Shown: positions 53,801 to 62,865, counted from the first letter of the stretch. The stretch: 64,000 nt of DNA from Desmonostoc vinosum HA7617-LM4 (GCA_019359515.1 JAHHHC010000007.1:171508-235507), one strand, 5' to 3'. Notes: generated by a model from the sequence alone, not told the origin. Made by a program: numbers and translations.

Positions 53801-55282
53801 TTATCCAGGTTGTAAGTTATAAAATAACCTCTGCCAATCGGTAGAGTTAACAATATTTTCTCCCTCTTTTACCTCAAATGTCACATTAGATGCTCTTTTT
53901 TGTTTTAGCGCTTGTATACAGAGTTCTGCTACATCCTCGCGGCTAATTTTGCCTCTGATATTATCACCTTGCTCAAAGACTAATTCTTTGCTGCCTGCTT
54001 CTTCAGTTAAAGCGCAAGGTCTAATAATTGTGTAAGGAATACCACTTGATCTTAAACTATCTTCTCCCTTCAGTTTCCATGTCAAAATACCTCCTAATTG
54101 GTCATTTAATCTCACTGCTGGTGGTTCTTCATCTAAATTAATCCCTGGTCGTCCGGGACGAGTTACACCTGCTGAACTGACAAGGACAAACTGTGGTAAA
54201 TTTACCCCGCCATACGCTTTAACTGTTTCTACTTGTAAAGCAAAATTACCAGGAGAAAAGTGAGGATTTAAGGCGTTATCATATTCAAATTTGCTCAACA
54301 TTAATTGAAATGAGCGAATTTTACTAGAATCAATCTTAGGAGCATCTTTGACAGTTTTGGCTCGAAATACAGGAGTTAAATCTGTGAAGGGAACGCGTAC
54401 ATTGATCCAGGTGTCTGCTACTGTATCGAAAGAATAACTATAACCAACTCCATCCCATTGTGATTCTGTGCGGAGAAAGATTTTATAGCGCTTACCATCG
54501 CCTTTAAGACGTAATTCTACACCTTCATAGCCAGATAAGTTGAATGGTGGGTCAAAATTCTTAGTTCTGATAGAAGCAAATCCACCAGAGTTGGCTGTGG
54601 AAACATTACCAGCAAATAAAGCTGTATTTTCTACTAGTTGGATATTACTAGCACTCACGCCACCCATCACAACATCATCTAAAGCTCCCCAGATATTTTT
54701 TAATTCTACAGATGGATTTTTAAAATCAAATATTAGTTTTTCATCAGCTTTTGGTAGATATTTTGTTGCTGCTTCTACCAAATTTTTCACACCCTGATAT
54801 TCTACATTTTCTGGGGTATCGCCGACTATTTCGGGTTGATAAAATTTGACTCCTTGGTAATATTTAGCTCTATCTGCTGTGTCTCCTTCAACAGGTTGTA
54901 CGCGCACTGCTGTACAACAAATTACAGCTTGAATATTAGCCATAACTACAGAATTAAGAGTTTCTGGTTTCGTGATATCCGCAACAACTAAGTCAACATT
55001 ATTACCCAAAATTGACCGTGCTTTGTCAATATTTCGCACCAGTGCCCGAACTTTGTAACCCTGTTCTAGTAATCGCTGCACCACTCGTTTACCAACACCA
55101 CCTGTCGCACCTGCTACTAAGATTACAGCCATATTTCTTCCTCCATTGGGTATATTTCGATCATCTATAGGACGACCTTGAATTAATTGTTGTACCCAGT
55201 TCAAAAAAGGAATTACCTCAAAGTAAGTCAAGGTTTCGATAAACCTGCCTAAGTCCCATTGAGAACGATTTTTGTCATTCAC
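53801..55282 (-). CDS. NmrA-like NAD(P)-binding protein with an inserted CIA30 domain
   Basis: A 493-residue protein. The N-terminal helix (WDLGRFIETLTYFEVIPFLN) is followed by a Rossmann domain with VAGATGGVGKRVVQRLLEQG (about 56-75), then a CIA30 domain (about 185-365; WGALDDVVMGGVSASNIQLV), then the second half of the reductase fold (FVLVSSAGVTRPGRPGINLD, SGIPYTIIRPCAL). CIA30 is a complex I assembly factor in mitochondria; this fusion is typical of cyanobacteria and plastids. The substrate is unknown. Confidence 0.9.
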   Translation of the reverse strand: MNDKNRSQWDLGRFIETLTYFEVIPFLNWVQQLIQGRPIDDRNIPNGGRNMAVILVAGATGGVGKRVVQRLLEQGYKVRALVRNIDKARSILGNNVDLVVADITKPETLNSVVMANIQAVICCTAVRVQPVEGDTADRAKYYQGVKFYQPEIVGDTPENVEYQGVKNLVEAATKYLPKADEKLIFDFKNPSVELKNIWGALDDVVMGGVSASNIQLVENTALFAGNVSTANSGGFASIRTKNFDPPFNLSGYEGVELRLKGDGKRYKIFLRTESQWDGVGYSYSFDTVADTWINVRVPFTDLTPVFRAKTVKDAPKIDSSKIRSFQLMLSKFEYDNALNPHFSPGNFALQVETVKAYGGVNLPQFVLVSSAGVTRPGRPGINLDEEPPAVRLNDQLGGILTWKLKGEDSLRSSGIPYTIIRPCALTEEAGSKELVFEQGDNIRGKISREDVAELCIQALKQKRASNVTFEVKEGENIVNSTDWQRLFYNLQPG

Positions 55283-55399
55283 GATCGCGTCCTCACTACT
55301 TCCTTTAGTCTAACTTATCGCAGGGAACAGGGTTGAAGTTTTTTCTTTAGGAAAAATAATGCAGGTTTAAAACCCCGCCTATTGTGGGCAGCTGACTTA

Positions 55400-55666
55400 T
55401 TATTGTTTTCTGTGATCTTTCATTCGCAATCTCATTGTTTCAGCAGTGTAAAAAACGGCAGACGCTGCCAATATTATTAAACTAAATTGTGGCAGATCAT
55501 CTAAATATTTACCGTTCAACAATAGGTTAATTCCAGCTATAAGAAACGCAGCGATTACCAAAATATCCTGACGCTTAAAAAGCTGAGGACGCACAAAAGG
55601 CAAAACACATAAAGCTATTGCTGCAATTATTAAGATATTACCAACAAGTATGGTTGAGTTTTTCAT
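55400..55666 (-). CDS. Small membrane protein similar to the kinase C-terminus
   Basis: An 88-residue protein with three or four short membrane segments. Its end (LIILAASAVFYTAETMRLRM) resembles the end of the neighbouring kinase (FLLAGVGLFSAAECIRLRGM), and both have a GxNLLLNGKY/LLLFQNQY-like step before it. It may be a duplicated membrane module of the kinase. It follows the kinase on the same strand, about 90 bp away. Confidence 0.6.
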   Translation of the reverse strand: MKNSTILVGNILIIAAIALCVLPFVRPQLFKRQDILVIAAFLIAGINLLLNGKYLDDLPQFSLIILAASAVFYTAETMRLRMKDHRKQ

Positions 55667-55758
55667 TATTCAAATAGTAATTAATATCCTTGCCCAAAAG
55701 AGCATCATCTTAAATATCTAAACAAAACTAATTACACACCTTATTTTCCTATTCCCAC

Positions 55759-57018
55759 TTACCTCATACCTCGTAAGCGGATACATTCTGCTGCTGAGAA
55801 AAGACCTACTCCTGCGAGTAAGAATTGACTAAGTTGGATTTCTGGCTTCACATACTGGTTTTGAAATAAGAGTAAAATACCACAGATACAAAACATCACA
55901 GCAAAAATAGCATCATAATCTCGTGCCACATTAGAGTACCAAGAACGCAGAAAAAATAAACCTGCTCCGAAAGTGACTAAACCAACACCTAGTAAAATTA
56001 TCCAAGTAGTTGATTTAAAGAAAAATAATCCAGCTGCGCCAATAAATGGAATGAATCTAATCACAGCTAACGCTTTGTTGAGAGAAGACAGTGATGTAGG
56101 TGGTGGGGAAAAGTCTAATGGTTGAGAAACAGATGATGTTGACTGCGTAGCGAAAGCACTACCCATCGGCGGAATTGATGGTTGAGTTGTGGGGAAGGGG
56201 TTGAGTAATTCTTGGAGATCTTGTAAAACTTCTGTAGTAGATTGATAGCGATCGCGGTGGTGATAACGCACCATTTTTTCTATAATTGCCGCTAATCGTG
56301 GGGAAATCTGGACTTGATTTTGCCATACCAATTCGCCAGTCTGAGGATTTTCTTCTAATTGCGTGGGTAACACTCCTGTTAATATTTGGATGGCAATCAT
56401 TCCTAACGCGTAAATATCGCTATTTTGGCGTGGTTTACCTTGTGCCTGTTCCGCTGGCATATAGCCGGGAGTACCAATAGCAACTGTTGCTACCTGACTA
56501 GGAGATGATGCTACTTGCGTTTGCATTTGTTTAACCGCACCAAAATCAATCAGCACTAATTTGCCATCAGCGTCTCGTCTAATCAGATTATCAGGTTTAA
56601 TATCACGATGAATTGCCCCATATTGGTGAACAAAAACCAAAACATTTAAAATATCCTGTAGCATTTGAATGATTTGGTTTTCACTCCAGCGTTGATTAAC
56701 TCGCATTTCGGCGCTAAGTGGATGCCCAACAATCAACTCTTGTACTAAGCAAAATTCTTGATTTTCTTCAAAATAAGCTAACAGACGAGGAATTTGGTCG
56801 TGGTTGCCCAATTGTTCTAAAATTTCTGCTTCACTATTAAATAGGCGTCGGGCAACTTGTAAATAGTATGGTTCAGAAATCGCAGGTTTGAGTAATTTAA
56901 GAACACACTTCGGGTTTCCGGGACGGCGGGTATCTTCGGCAATGTATGTTTCTCCAAATCCTCCCGCACTCAAAACTTGGATAACTTTGTAACGTCCATC
57001 TAATAGCTTTCCTAGCAT
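55759..57018 (-). CDS. Serine/threonine protein kinase with C-terminal membrane region
   Basis: 419 residues from ATG 57018 (MLGKLLDGRYKVIQVLSAGG), the usual cyanobacterial Pkn start; two upstream ATGs (57048 and 57081) give longer forms. The kinase domain at about 1-275 has GGFGETY, CVLKLLKP, IHRDIKPDNLI, LIDFGAVKQ and GTPGYMPAEQ, so it appears active. A Pro/Ser linker and four membrane segments follow. A PP2C-type phosphatase is encoded at 28.1 kb. Confidence 0.93.
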   Translation of the reverse strand: MLGKLLDGRYKVIQVLSAGGFGETYIAEDTRRPGNPKCVLKLLKPAISEPYYLQVARRLFNSEAEILEQLGNHDQIPRLLAYFEENQEFCLVQELIVGHPLSAEMRVNQRWSENQIIQMLQDILNVLVFVHQYGAIHRDIKPDNLIRRDADGKLVLIDFGAVKQMQTQVASSPSQVATVAIGTPGYMPAEQAQGKPRQNSDIYALGMIAIQILTGVLPTQLEENPQTGELVWQNQVQISPRLAAIIEKMVRYHHRDRYQSTTEVLQDLQELLNPFPTTQPSIPPMGSAFATQSTSSVSQPLDFSPPPTSLSSLNKALAVIRFIPFIGAAGLFFFKSTTWIILLGVGLVTFGAGLFFLRSWYSNVARDYDAIFAVMFCICGILLLFQNQYVKPEIQLSQFLLAGVGLFSAAECIRLRGMR

Positions 57019-57084
57019 GGTGTGGCTAATGCAAGTGTTTTTGTACATCTTGCTACATGATAACGGAACAGTTGCTGACATCTG

Positions 57085-57135
57085 TCTTGAAAATGGGGAG
57101 TAGGGAGTAGGGAGTGGGGAGTGGGGAGTGGGGAA
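57085..57135. repeat. Tandem GGGGAGT/GGGAGTA array
   Basis: About six head-to-tail 7-bp units upstream of the kinase gene. The same repeat ends the window (63953-64000). Confidence 0.85.
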
Positions 57136-57252
57136 CAGAGAAACAAAATATGTAATTAATTTTGTTTAGCTACTTATGTGGCTGTTCATGCAAGAATTGT
57201 GGTGTCGTTTGGTCATTAGTTATGTGTCATCCAAAAGATGACTCAATTGACA

Positions 57253-57277
57253 CTCCCCGCAGCTATTGCCGAGGGGA
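57253..57277. repeat. Right-end hairpin of the broken TnpB element
   Basis: CCCCGCAGCTATTGCCGAGGGG folds as the subterminal hairpin usual for IS200/IS605-group ends, 40 bp after the truncated tnpB. Confidence 0.5.
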
Positions 57278-57314
57278 TTCTAATTTCATCCTAGTTACTT
57301 GCTCTACCAGGTTT

Positions 57315-57917
57315 TCACCAAGCAAAATAGCTATCTGCACGGCGCACCAATCTAACGCGTTTAATTGATTTAACAGAATAGGTTTGAATATCCCATTTTC
57401 CCAACAATTTTAACTCTCCAATACCTTTTTTATCAGTAATGGTAATGCGTCTTTTTATTGGGTTTAGTTTCCATCCTGATGTCTTGTATTCAACAGAACG
57501 GTTGTCATGTTGAAATCTTGGATATCCTGTCTTGGAAAATCGCTCCACTTGGGGAGCCACCCCTTTGGACGGGTTCCCCGGCTTGAAGGGAGTGGCGTGA
57601 AACCCCAAGACCGCGTTTTCCGCTTTCTTGCCCAATACTTTTTTCTTACAATTTTCGTAAAACCTTGATATTGCTAACCATGCTCTTTCGGCTGATGATT
57701 GTACTGCCATAGAATTGAGGTTAGCCACAAATTTAAATTCATTGCGTAGTTCTGTTGAATATTTGTTAAGCGCAAATCTATCAATTTTCATTTCTTTCGG
57801 CGCATCCATCCAATATCTCAAACACTTATTTCTAATGAATTGAGTGGTTTTGATGGCTTCCTCAATAGCTAAATATTGAAGTTTTTTGGCTTTAACTTTG
57901 TACTCTAGAACTAACAA
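57315..57917 (-). pseudogene. tnpB: Truncated TnpB, with an in-frame palindromic insert
   Basis: 200 residues of the N-terminal half of TnpB (YKVKAKKLQYLAIEEAIKTT through KRVRLVRRADSYFAW), ending before the RuvC Asp, Glu and zinc ribbon, so the protein cannot cut. Only about 40 bp separate the stop from a right-end hairpin, so the 3' half is deleted. Residues 99-130 (57528-57623) interrupt the family motif GKKGYPRFQ; they are encoded by a large hairpin and are not TnpB sequence. A small RHH gene is divergent to it. Confidence 0.82.
57528..57623. repeat. 96-bp in-frame insert with hairpin in the broken tnpB
   Basis: CTTGGGG (57548-57554) pairs with CCCCAAG (57603-57609), and GCCACCCCTT with AAGGGAGTGGC inside it. 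The length is a multiple of three with no stop. Parts are shared with the repeat at 46.85 kb (GGGTGGCTCCCCAAGACCGC) and 24.23 kb. Confidence 0.75.
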
Positions 57918-57946
57918 CTTGACTCACCCTCTTGCTTATGCTTATA

Positions 57947-57961
57947 CTATACCTAGTATAG
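57947..57961. promoter_or_regulatory. Inverted repeat between tnpB remnant and RHH gene
   Basis: CTATAC-CTA-GTATAG is a perfect 6-bp inverted repeat in the divergent promoter region, a candidate operator for the RHH protein. Confidence 0.45.
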
Positions 57962-57976
57962 GTGAATATTCTAAGT

Positions 57977-58168
57977 ATGTCAACAGGGAAAGGTAAGAAA
58001 AGAGTAAAAAATATACCTGTTTTGTATAATGAATCAAAAAAGAAAAGAGGTGTTATGCTCACAGATACAGCTTGGCATTCTGTTCAAGAATTAGCTGTAA
58101 AAAATAATGTCAGCGCTAGTGAATATTTAGAGACGATGATTAGAAAATATTGCGTCACTGAGGCGTAA
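57977..58168 (+). CDS. Small ribbon-helix-helix-like protein linked to the TnpB element
   Basis: 63 residues from ATG 57977; GTG 57962 would add five. A basic start (STGKGKKRVKNIPVLYNESK) is followed by VMLTDTAWHSVQELAVKNN and VSASEYLETMIRKYC, a typical strand-helix-helix of CopG-type regulators. Genes like this often stand divergent to tnpB in cyanobacteria and may control it. The inverted repeat directly upstream fits an operator. Confidence 0.65.
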   Translation: MSTGKGKKRVKNIPVLYNESKKKRGVMLTDTAWHSVQELAVKNNVSASEYLETMIRKYCVTEA

Positions 58169-58425
58169 ACGCCTCTTGGCGGCTTTCATCCCTTGCCTGT
58201 TCGCCCTTGGCGTTCCCGAAGGGTAGTACGAAAAACGGGCGGCAGCTTATGTTCCTCCGCTTCCCCCCAAAACGTGCCTTCGCAGCGCGCCTGTTTCTCA
58301 AGGGTTTTCAGCTAGCCTTCCTTATAAGACTACGAAGTTAAATTCAAACCCAGTACCCAATCCCTAATCCCCAGTCCCTTTTACAATACTGAATTAATTG
58401 TTACTAAATAAATGGTTATTTACTT

Positions 58426-58923
58426 ATGAGTCAAATTGAAAACGCTCAATCTGAGTACGAAAAGTTTACAGAAGGGTTTGAAAGTGTGATTATTAGTACT
58501 ATTAGCGCTCAGGGAATTCCTAACGCTAGTTATGCTCCTTTTGTGATGGATGATGCCAAAAATATTTACATTTACGTCAGTGGTCTTTCAACTCACACTA
58601 AGAATATTCATGCTAATCCTCATGTGAATGTTTTGTTTATTGAGGATGAAGCTAAGAGTAAGCAAATTTTTGCCCGCCACCGTTTAAATTTTGACTGTAC
58701 AGCAACCTTGATTGAGCGTGAAACTGACGTCTGGGTGAGAATTGTTGAGCAATTTCAAGACCGTTTTGGTCAAATTATCGAGATGTTACGGGGTTTAGAG
58801 GATTTTCGGATTTTTCAGCTAACTCCTAGTCAAGGGCGTTTTGTAGTTGGTTTTGGATCAGCTTATTATATTAGCGGCGATCGCCTCAATCAACTCGTGC
58901 AAATTACAGGCGATAATGCATGA
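58426..58923 (+). CDS. HugZ-like / pyridoxamine 5'-phosphate oxidase-fold protein
   Basis: A 165-residue protein with the FMN-binding split-barrel fold. The strand-turn FESVIISTISAQGIPNASYA and IYIYVSGLSTHTKNIHANPH resemble HugZ-type haem-degrading enzymes and their relatives. The haem-iron-degrading function is known for H. pylori HugZ; here it is inferred by family only. Confidence 0.82.
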   Translation: MSQIENAQSEYEKFTEGFESVIISTISAQGIPNASYAPFVMDDAKNIYIYVSGLSTHTKNIHANPHVNVLFIEDEAKSKQIFARHRLNFDCTATLIERETDVWVRIVEQFQDRFGQIIEMLRGLEDFRIFQLTPSQGRFVVGFGSAYYISGDRLNQLVQITGDNA

Positions 58924-59019
58924 GCAACCTCAATACTTGCTTATTGATGATTTGAGTACATAGACAGTCCCTTTGTATAGCTTACTTCCCGTCAAACAAA
59001 TGTTTTGAATTTTTATTTT

Positions 59020-59904
59020 ATGCTTCAGTTTCAACCACCTGGCTTTGGGCATAAAGTTATCCATACATCCTTGGGGGCAATGGTTTACTATACTCAAACT
59101 CATGCACCCTGGAAATTTGCTGATACTGAAGATTTACCTCCACTACTGTTTCTTCACAACTTTGGTGGTGGTGCATCTGCGTATGAATGGTCTAAAGTTT
59201 ATCCAGCATTCGCTTCTAAGTATCGCATCTTAGCCCCAGACTTAATTGGTTGGGGAGAATCTGCTCATCCAGTGCGGGATTATCAAATTAGAGATTATCT
59301 CAGTACGATCGCAGAATTTATTACACAAACTTGTCACCAGCCTGTGATGGTGGTAGCCTCATCCTTAACAGGTGCTTTAGCTACGCGCTTAGCGATTGTT
59401 CAACCTGACCTATTTCAAGCACTATTTCTCGTCTGTCCCGCTGGGTTTGATGACTTTGGACAAGGTGTTGGGCGTAGACTGCCACTTTCTGTCATCAATA
59501 CACCATTATTAGACCATTTAATTTACATTCTGGGTGCTGAAAATGAAATTGCAGTGCGAAACTTTTTACAAACTTTTCTGTTTGTCAAAGCAGAACGAGT
59601 ATCTCAGGAAATGGTCGAGGCTTATTTAACCTCTGCACAACAACCCAACGCTAAATTTGCCGCTTTAGCATCTTTACGGGGCGACCTTTACTTTGATTTA
59701 AGCTTGTACATTCAGCAACTCAAAACTCCTACAGTCATCTTTTGGGGCGAAAAAGCACAATTTACCGACATTAAATTAGGCAGACGTTTGGCAAACTTAA
59801 ACGTTGATATCATTCAAGATTTCTATGCGATCGCAGATACAGGAATACTACCTCATCTAGAAACACCAGAGGTATTTATTGGTCTATTGCAGCGGTATCT
59901 TTAG
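59020..59904 (+). CDS. Alpha/beta hydrolase
   Basis: 294 residues from ATG 59020; the TTG at 59005 is unlikely. The oxyanion stretch LFLHNFGGGASAYEW and the DLIGWGESAHP turn are typical. The nucleophile elbow is VVASSLTGALATRLA, where A-S-S-L-T replaces the common G-x-S-x-G. An acid residue at WGEKAQFTD and His in ILPHLETPE complete a likely triad. The substrate is unknown. Confidence 0.88.
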   Translation: MLQFQPPGFGHKVIHTSLGAMVYYTQTHAPWKFADTEDLPPLLFLHNFGGGASAYEWSKVYPAFASKYRILAPDLIGWGESAHPVRDYQIRDYLSTIAEFITQTCHQPVMVVASSLTGALATRLAIVQPDLFQALFLVCPAGFDDFGQGVGRRLPLSVINTPLLDHLIYILGAENEIAVRNFLQTFLFVKAERVSQEMVEAYLTSAQQPNAKFAALASLRGDLYFDLSLYIQQLKTPTVIFWGEKAQFTDIKLGRRLANLNVDIIQDFYAIADTGILPHLETPEVFIGLLQRYL

Positions 59905-60104
59905 ATACACGAGCTACTTACGGACTCCGCTTCGTTACGTCCGAGGTTTCTAACGCTTCACCTGCTGAACTTTCCTAAATCCTCCACAATTGTGTGTGGT
60001 TTTAGAAACAGTTTCAGCATCCACCTTTGAGATTTAAATCAGGCATTACTTCAACTTAATCAACTTGCAATATTTTTTTATCAGCATTTTATGTAGCCAT
60101 CCTC

Positions 60105-61421
60105 ATGAAATTATCACGACGCAAGTTTTTTACATTAGCAGGTGCGAGTGCTGCTAGTACTTTGCTCATGTCTCCTTTAGAAGCTCTTTATATTAAAAAA
60201 GCAAACGGGCAATCCGTGTTTGGTAAAGGATACGGAGAGCTTGTAAAAGATCCCAATGGTTTATTAGATTTACCACCAGGATTTCAATATCGGATTTTTT
60301 CTCAAACAAATGACCTGATGAACGATGGTACTTTAGTACCTGGTGGTCATGATGGGATGGCAGCTTTTCGTGGCCCTAGAAACACAGTTATCTTGGTTCG
60401 CAATCATGAACTTAGTCCGACCTCTGACACACAAGTTAGAGGGCCAAAACCTTACGATCCTGATTGCAAAGGTGGTACAACGTCATTGGTTGTTGGAGCT
60501 AACCGCCAACTAATCAAACATTTCACTTCCTTGAGTGGCACCTATCGTAACTGTGCAGGTGGATTAACGCCTTGGGGTTCATGGATTAGCTGTGAAGAGA
60601 ATACTTCTACTCCAACTTCAGCTCCACTAGGCGACCCAAATTATGTATCGCAGTTCCACGGCTATAACTTTGAAGTTCCAGCAAGCGCAACTATGCCCGT
60701 TAAGCCAGAACCTTTAATAGCTATGGGACGGTTCAATCACGAAGCTGTTGCTGTAGACCCCAGAACCGGAATAGTCTATGAAACAGAAGATAGAGGAGAC
60801 AGCCTCTTCTACCGTTTCATTCCCAAAGTACCTGGTAAGTTGAAAGCAGGAGGTACCCTAGAAGCCCTCAGAATTATTGGTCAGCCTCAAGCAAATACTG
60901 CTAGTGGTTTTGAATTACGAAAGCCGTTGAAAGTAGACTGGGTAAAAATTCCTCAACCAAACCCACTAGACGACGATAACGTTCGCTTCCAGGGTTTTGA
61001 GCTAGGTGCAGCTCAGTTTGTTCGTGGAGAGGGTATCTGGTACGGCGATGGTGAAATTTATTTTTGCTGTACGAGTGGTGGCGCTGAAGGGCTTGGTCAA
61101 GTTTGGCGCTACATTCCCAAAAAACAGACAATCGAATTATTTGTTGAGTCTACATCTGTAGACGAACTCGATAGCCCTGATAACATCGTCATCTCACCTT
61201 ATGGCGATCTGATTCTTTGTGAAGATGGAGATGACCAACAGTTTTTGGTGGGTGTTACTCCTAGAGGAGAACTCTATCACTTTGCGCGTAACGCTTTGAA
61301 TGACAATGAGTTTGCAGGGGCTTGCTTCTCACCCGACGGCAAGACTTTGTTCGTAAACATTCAAACTCCTGGTATTACTTTTGCAATCTGGGGGCCGTGG
61401 AAGAGATCAAAAGAAAGCTAG
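60105..61421 (+). CDS. PhoX-family phosphatase (DUF839), Tat-exported
   Basis: A 438-residue protein with a twin-arginine signal (SRRKFFTLAGASAASTLL). The PhoX fold follows: VRNHELSP, GGTTSLVV, GGLTPWGSWISCEENTSTP with the conserved cysteine/glutamate part, GRFNHEAVAVDP, VYETEDRGDSLFYRF, and SPDNIVISPYGDLILCEDG. PhoX enzymes are Ca/Fe-dependent alkaline phosphatases of the periplasm. The upstream repeat TCAACTTAATCAACTT (60051-60066) is not a clear Pho box. Confidence 0.9.
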   Translation: MKLSRRKFFTLAGASAASTLLMSPLEALYIKKANGQSVFGKGYGELVKDPNGLLDLPPGFQYRIFSQTNDLMNDGTLVPGGHDGMAAFRGPRNTVILVRNHELSPTSDTQVRGPKPYDPDCKGGTTSLVVGANRQLIKHFTSLSGTYRNCAGGLTPWGSWISCEENTSTPTSAPLGDPNYVSQFHGYNFEVPASATMPVKPEPLIAMGRFNHEAVAVDPRTGIVYETEDRGDSLFYRFIPKVPGKLKAGGTLEALRIIGQPQANTASGFELRKPLKVDWVKIPQPNPLDDDNVRFQGFELGAAQFVRGEGIWYGDGEIYFCCTSGGAEGLGQVWRYIPKKQTIELFVESTSVDELDSPDNIVISPYGDLILCEDGDDQQFLVGVTPRGELYHFARNALNDNEFAGACFSPDGKTLFVNIQTPGITFAIWGPWKRSKES

Positions 61422-61547
61422 GGTAAGTCGAAGCCGCTTATTTTTCTTTTGCCTCCTTCTTCACAAATCCCTGATTTCATCAGAAAAATGGGTAGAAACC
61501 CCGTCCTTTGAAGACGGCTTTACATGGAATGTGGTAAAATGTGAAGC

Positions 61548-62792
61548 ATGGAAAAAGCCTACCGCTACCGTTTTTACCCTTCCTCCGAGCAAGAACAAAT
61601 ATTGCGCCGGACAATTGGTTGTGTGCGGTTGGTGTTTAACAAAGCCTTGGCAGAGAGAACCGAAGCTTGGTACGAAAGGCAAGAACGAGTTGATTACGCT
61701 CAAACCTCCACCATGTTGACTTCTTGGAAAAAACTTGAAGACCTCCAGTTTTTGAATGAGGTTAGCTGTGTACCACTGCAACAAGGTTTGAGACATTTGC
61801 AAACTGCATTCACCAACTTCTTTGCTCTTCGGGCGAAATATCCCAACTTCAAAAAGAAACGTAGTGGCGGTAGCGCAGAGTTTACCAAATCTGCTTTCAG
61901 ATGGAAAGATGGACAAGTCTATTTGGCTAAATGTTCTGAACCATTGCCAATTAAATGGTCTAGACAACTGCCCAAGGGATGCGAACCTAGCACTGTAACC
62001 GTTAGGCTTGAACCGTCTGGACGTTGGTTTGTCAGTTTGAGGATTGATGATCCGACCAATGAAACCATGCCGACCATCGATAGTGCTGTAGGTTTGGATG
62101 TTGGGATTAGCAGCCTTGTTACCCTGAGTACAGGAGAGAAGATTGCCAACCCCAAAGCGTTTGACAAGCACTATCAAAAGTTGAGGAAAGCACAGAAGTC
62201 TTTGAGTTGCAAACAAAAAGCATCTCGAAATCGAGACAAAGCCAGACTCAAAGTCGCTCGTCTTCAAGCTAAAATCTCTGACGCCAGAATTGACCATTTG
62301 CATAAACTGACAACTCGACTGATTCGTGAAAACCAAACGATAGTAGTTGAGGATTTGGCGGTTAAAAACATGGTGAGCCAGCGCGTTGGGCGGGTTTCCC
62401 GACTTGAAGCGACTGGCGAACCCGTAAGGGTCAAAAATCCCAAACTTGCCCGTGCTATCAGTGATGCTGCATGGGGCGAGTTGGTGAGACAACTGGAGTA
62501 TAAAGCTCTCTGGTACGGTCGAAAGTTGGTGAAAATTGACCGTTGGTTTCCCAGTTCTAAACGCTGTGGACATTGCGGTCACGTTGAATATCAGCTGCCG
62601 TTGAATATCAGAGAGTGGAACTGTTCCAACTGTGGAACACATCACGACCGGGACATCAACGCTAGTCGGAATATTTTGGCGGCAGGGCTTGCCGTTACAG
62701 TCTGTGGAGCGAACATAAGACCTGATGGGCATAAGTCCAAAGGGCAGTTGCAAAAAACCCGTAAGGGAAGGAAGCAGAAACCCAAGTCGTGA
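61548..62792 (+). CDS. tnpB: TnpB RNA-guided nuclease, with an 18-residue palindromic insert
   Basis: A 414-residue complete TnpB: start YRYRFYPSSEQEQILRRTIG, RuvC Asp184 (VGLDVGIS), Glu268 (VVEDLAVKNM), zinc ribbon C340, C343, C359, C362, and Asp369 (HHDRDINASRNI). All catalytic residues are present, so it may be active as an omega-RNA-guided nuclease. Residues 277-294 (SQRVGRVSRLEATGEPVR) interrupt the family's NMVKNPKLARAI and are encoded at 62376-62429, mostly by the 41-bp palindrome. The insert follows Glu268 by 8 residues. Confidence 0.95.
   Translation: MEKAYRYRFYPSSEQEQILRRTIGCVRLVFNKALAERTEAWYERQERVDYAQTSTMLTSWKKLEDLQFLNEVSCVPLQQGLRHLQTAFTNFFALRAKYPNFKKKRSGGSAEFTKSAFRWKDGQVYLAKCSEPLPIKWSRQLPKGCEPSTVTVRLEPSGRWFVSLRIDDPTNETMPTIDSAVGLDVGISSLVTLSTGEKIANPKAFDKHYQKLRKAQKSLSCKQKASRNRDKARLKVARLQAKISDARIDHLHKLTTRLIRENQTIVVEDLAVKNMVSQRVGRVSRLEATGEPVRVKNPKLARAISDAAWGELVRQLEYKALWYGRKLVKIDRWFPSSKRCGHCGHVEYQLPLNIREWNCSNCGTHHDRDINASRNILAAGLAVTVCGANIRPDGHKSKGQLQKTRKGRKQKPKS
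62377..62417. repeat. 41-bp palindromic element inside tnpB
   Basis: GCCAGCGCGTTGGGCGGG at the left pairs with GCGACTGGC at the right. The length equals the other two copies. The insertion keeps the frame (54 nt net, including 12 nt of flank). Confidence 0.88.
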
Positions 62793-62828
62793 GTCTTGGG
62801 AATCCCCGCACTTACAGCGCGGGGTGGA
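62680..62828 (+). ncRNA. Predicted omega-RNA (reRNA) region of the TnpB element
   Basis: In known TnpB elements the guide RNA overlaps the 3' end of tnpB and ends at the right element boundary. The hairpin at 62804-62824 (CCCCGCACTTACAGCGCGGGG) would be part of it. Location is by analogy only. Confidence 0.3.
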
Positions 62829-62865
62829 TGTCAACAAATCGACTCTCGATTACGCAAACGATGAG

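Larger units (their letters stand above)
61497..62828 (+). mobile_element. Stand-alone TnpB insertion element (IS605-group type, no TnpA)
   Basis: The left boundary region has the hairpin CCGTCCTTTGAAGACGG (61501-61517). The right has CCCCGC-N9-GCGGGG (62804-62824). Only tnpB lies between them. Exact ends are uncertain. Confidence 0.6.

Noticed and set aside
60051..60066. Pho box before the PhoX-like gene
   Set aside because: The direct repeat TCAACTT has the wrong sequence and period for the cyanobacterial Pho box (CTTAACCT-type with 3-bp spacing).
61461..62837. Minus-strand frame of 458 codons
   Set aside because: It is the shadow of tnpB on the opposite strand; the plus-strand protein has all TnpB motifs, while this one is rich in Ser, Phe and Cys without family signs.
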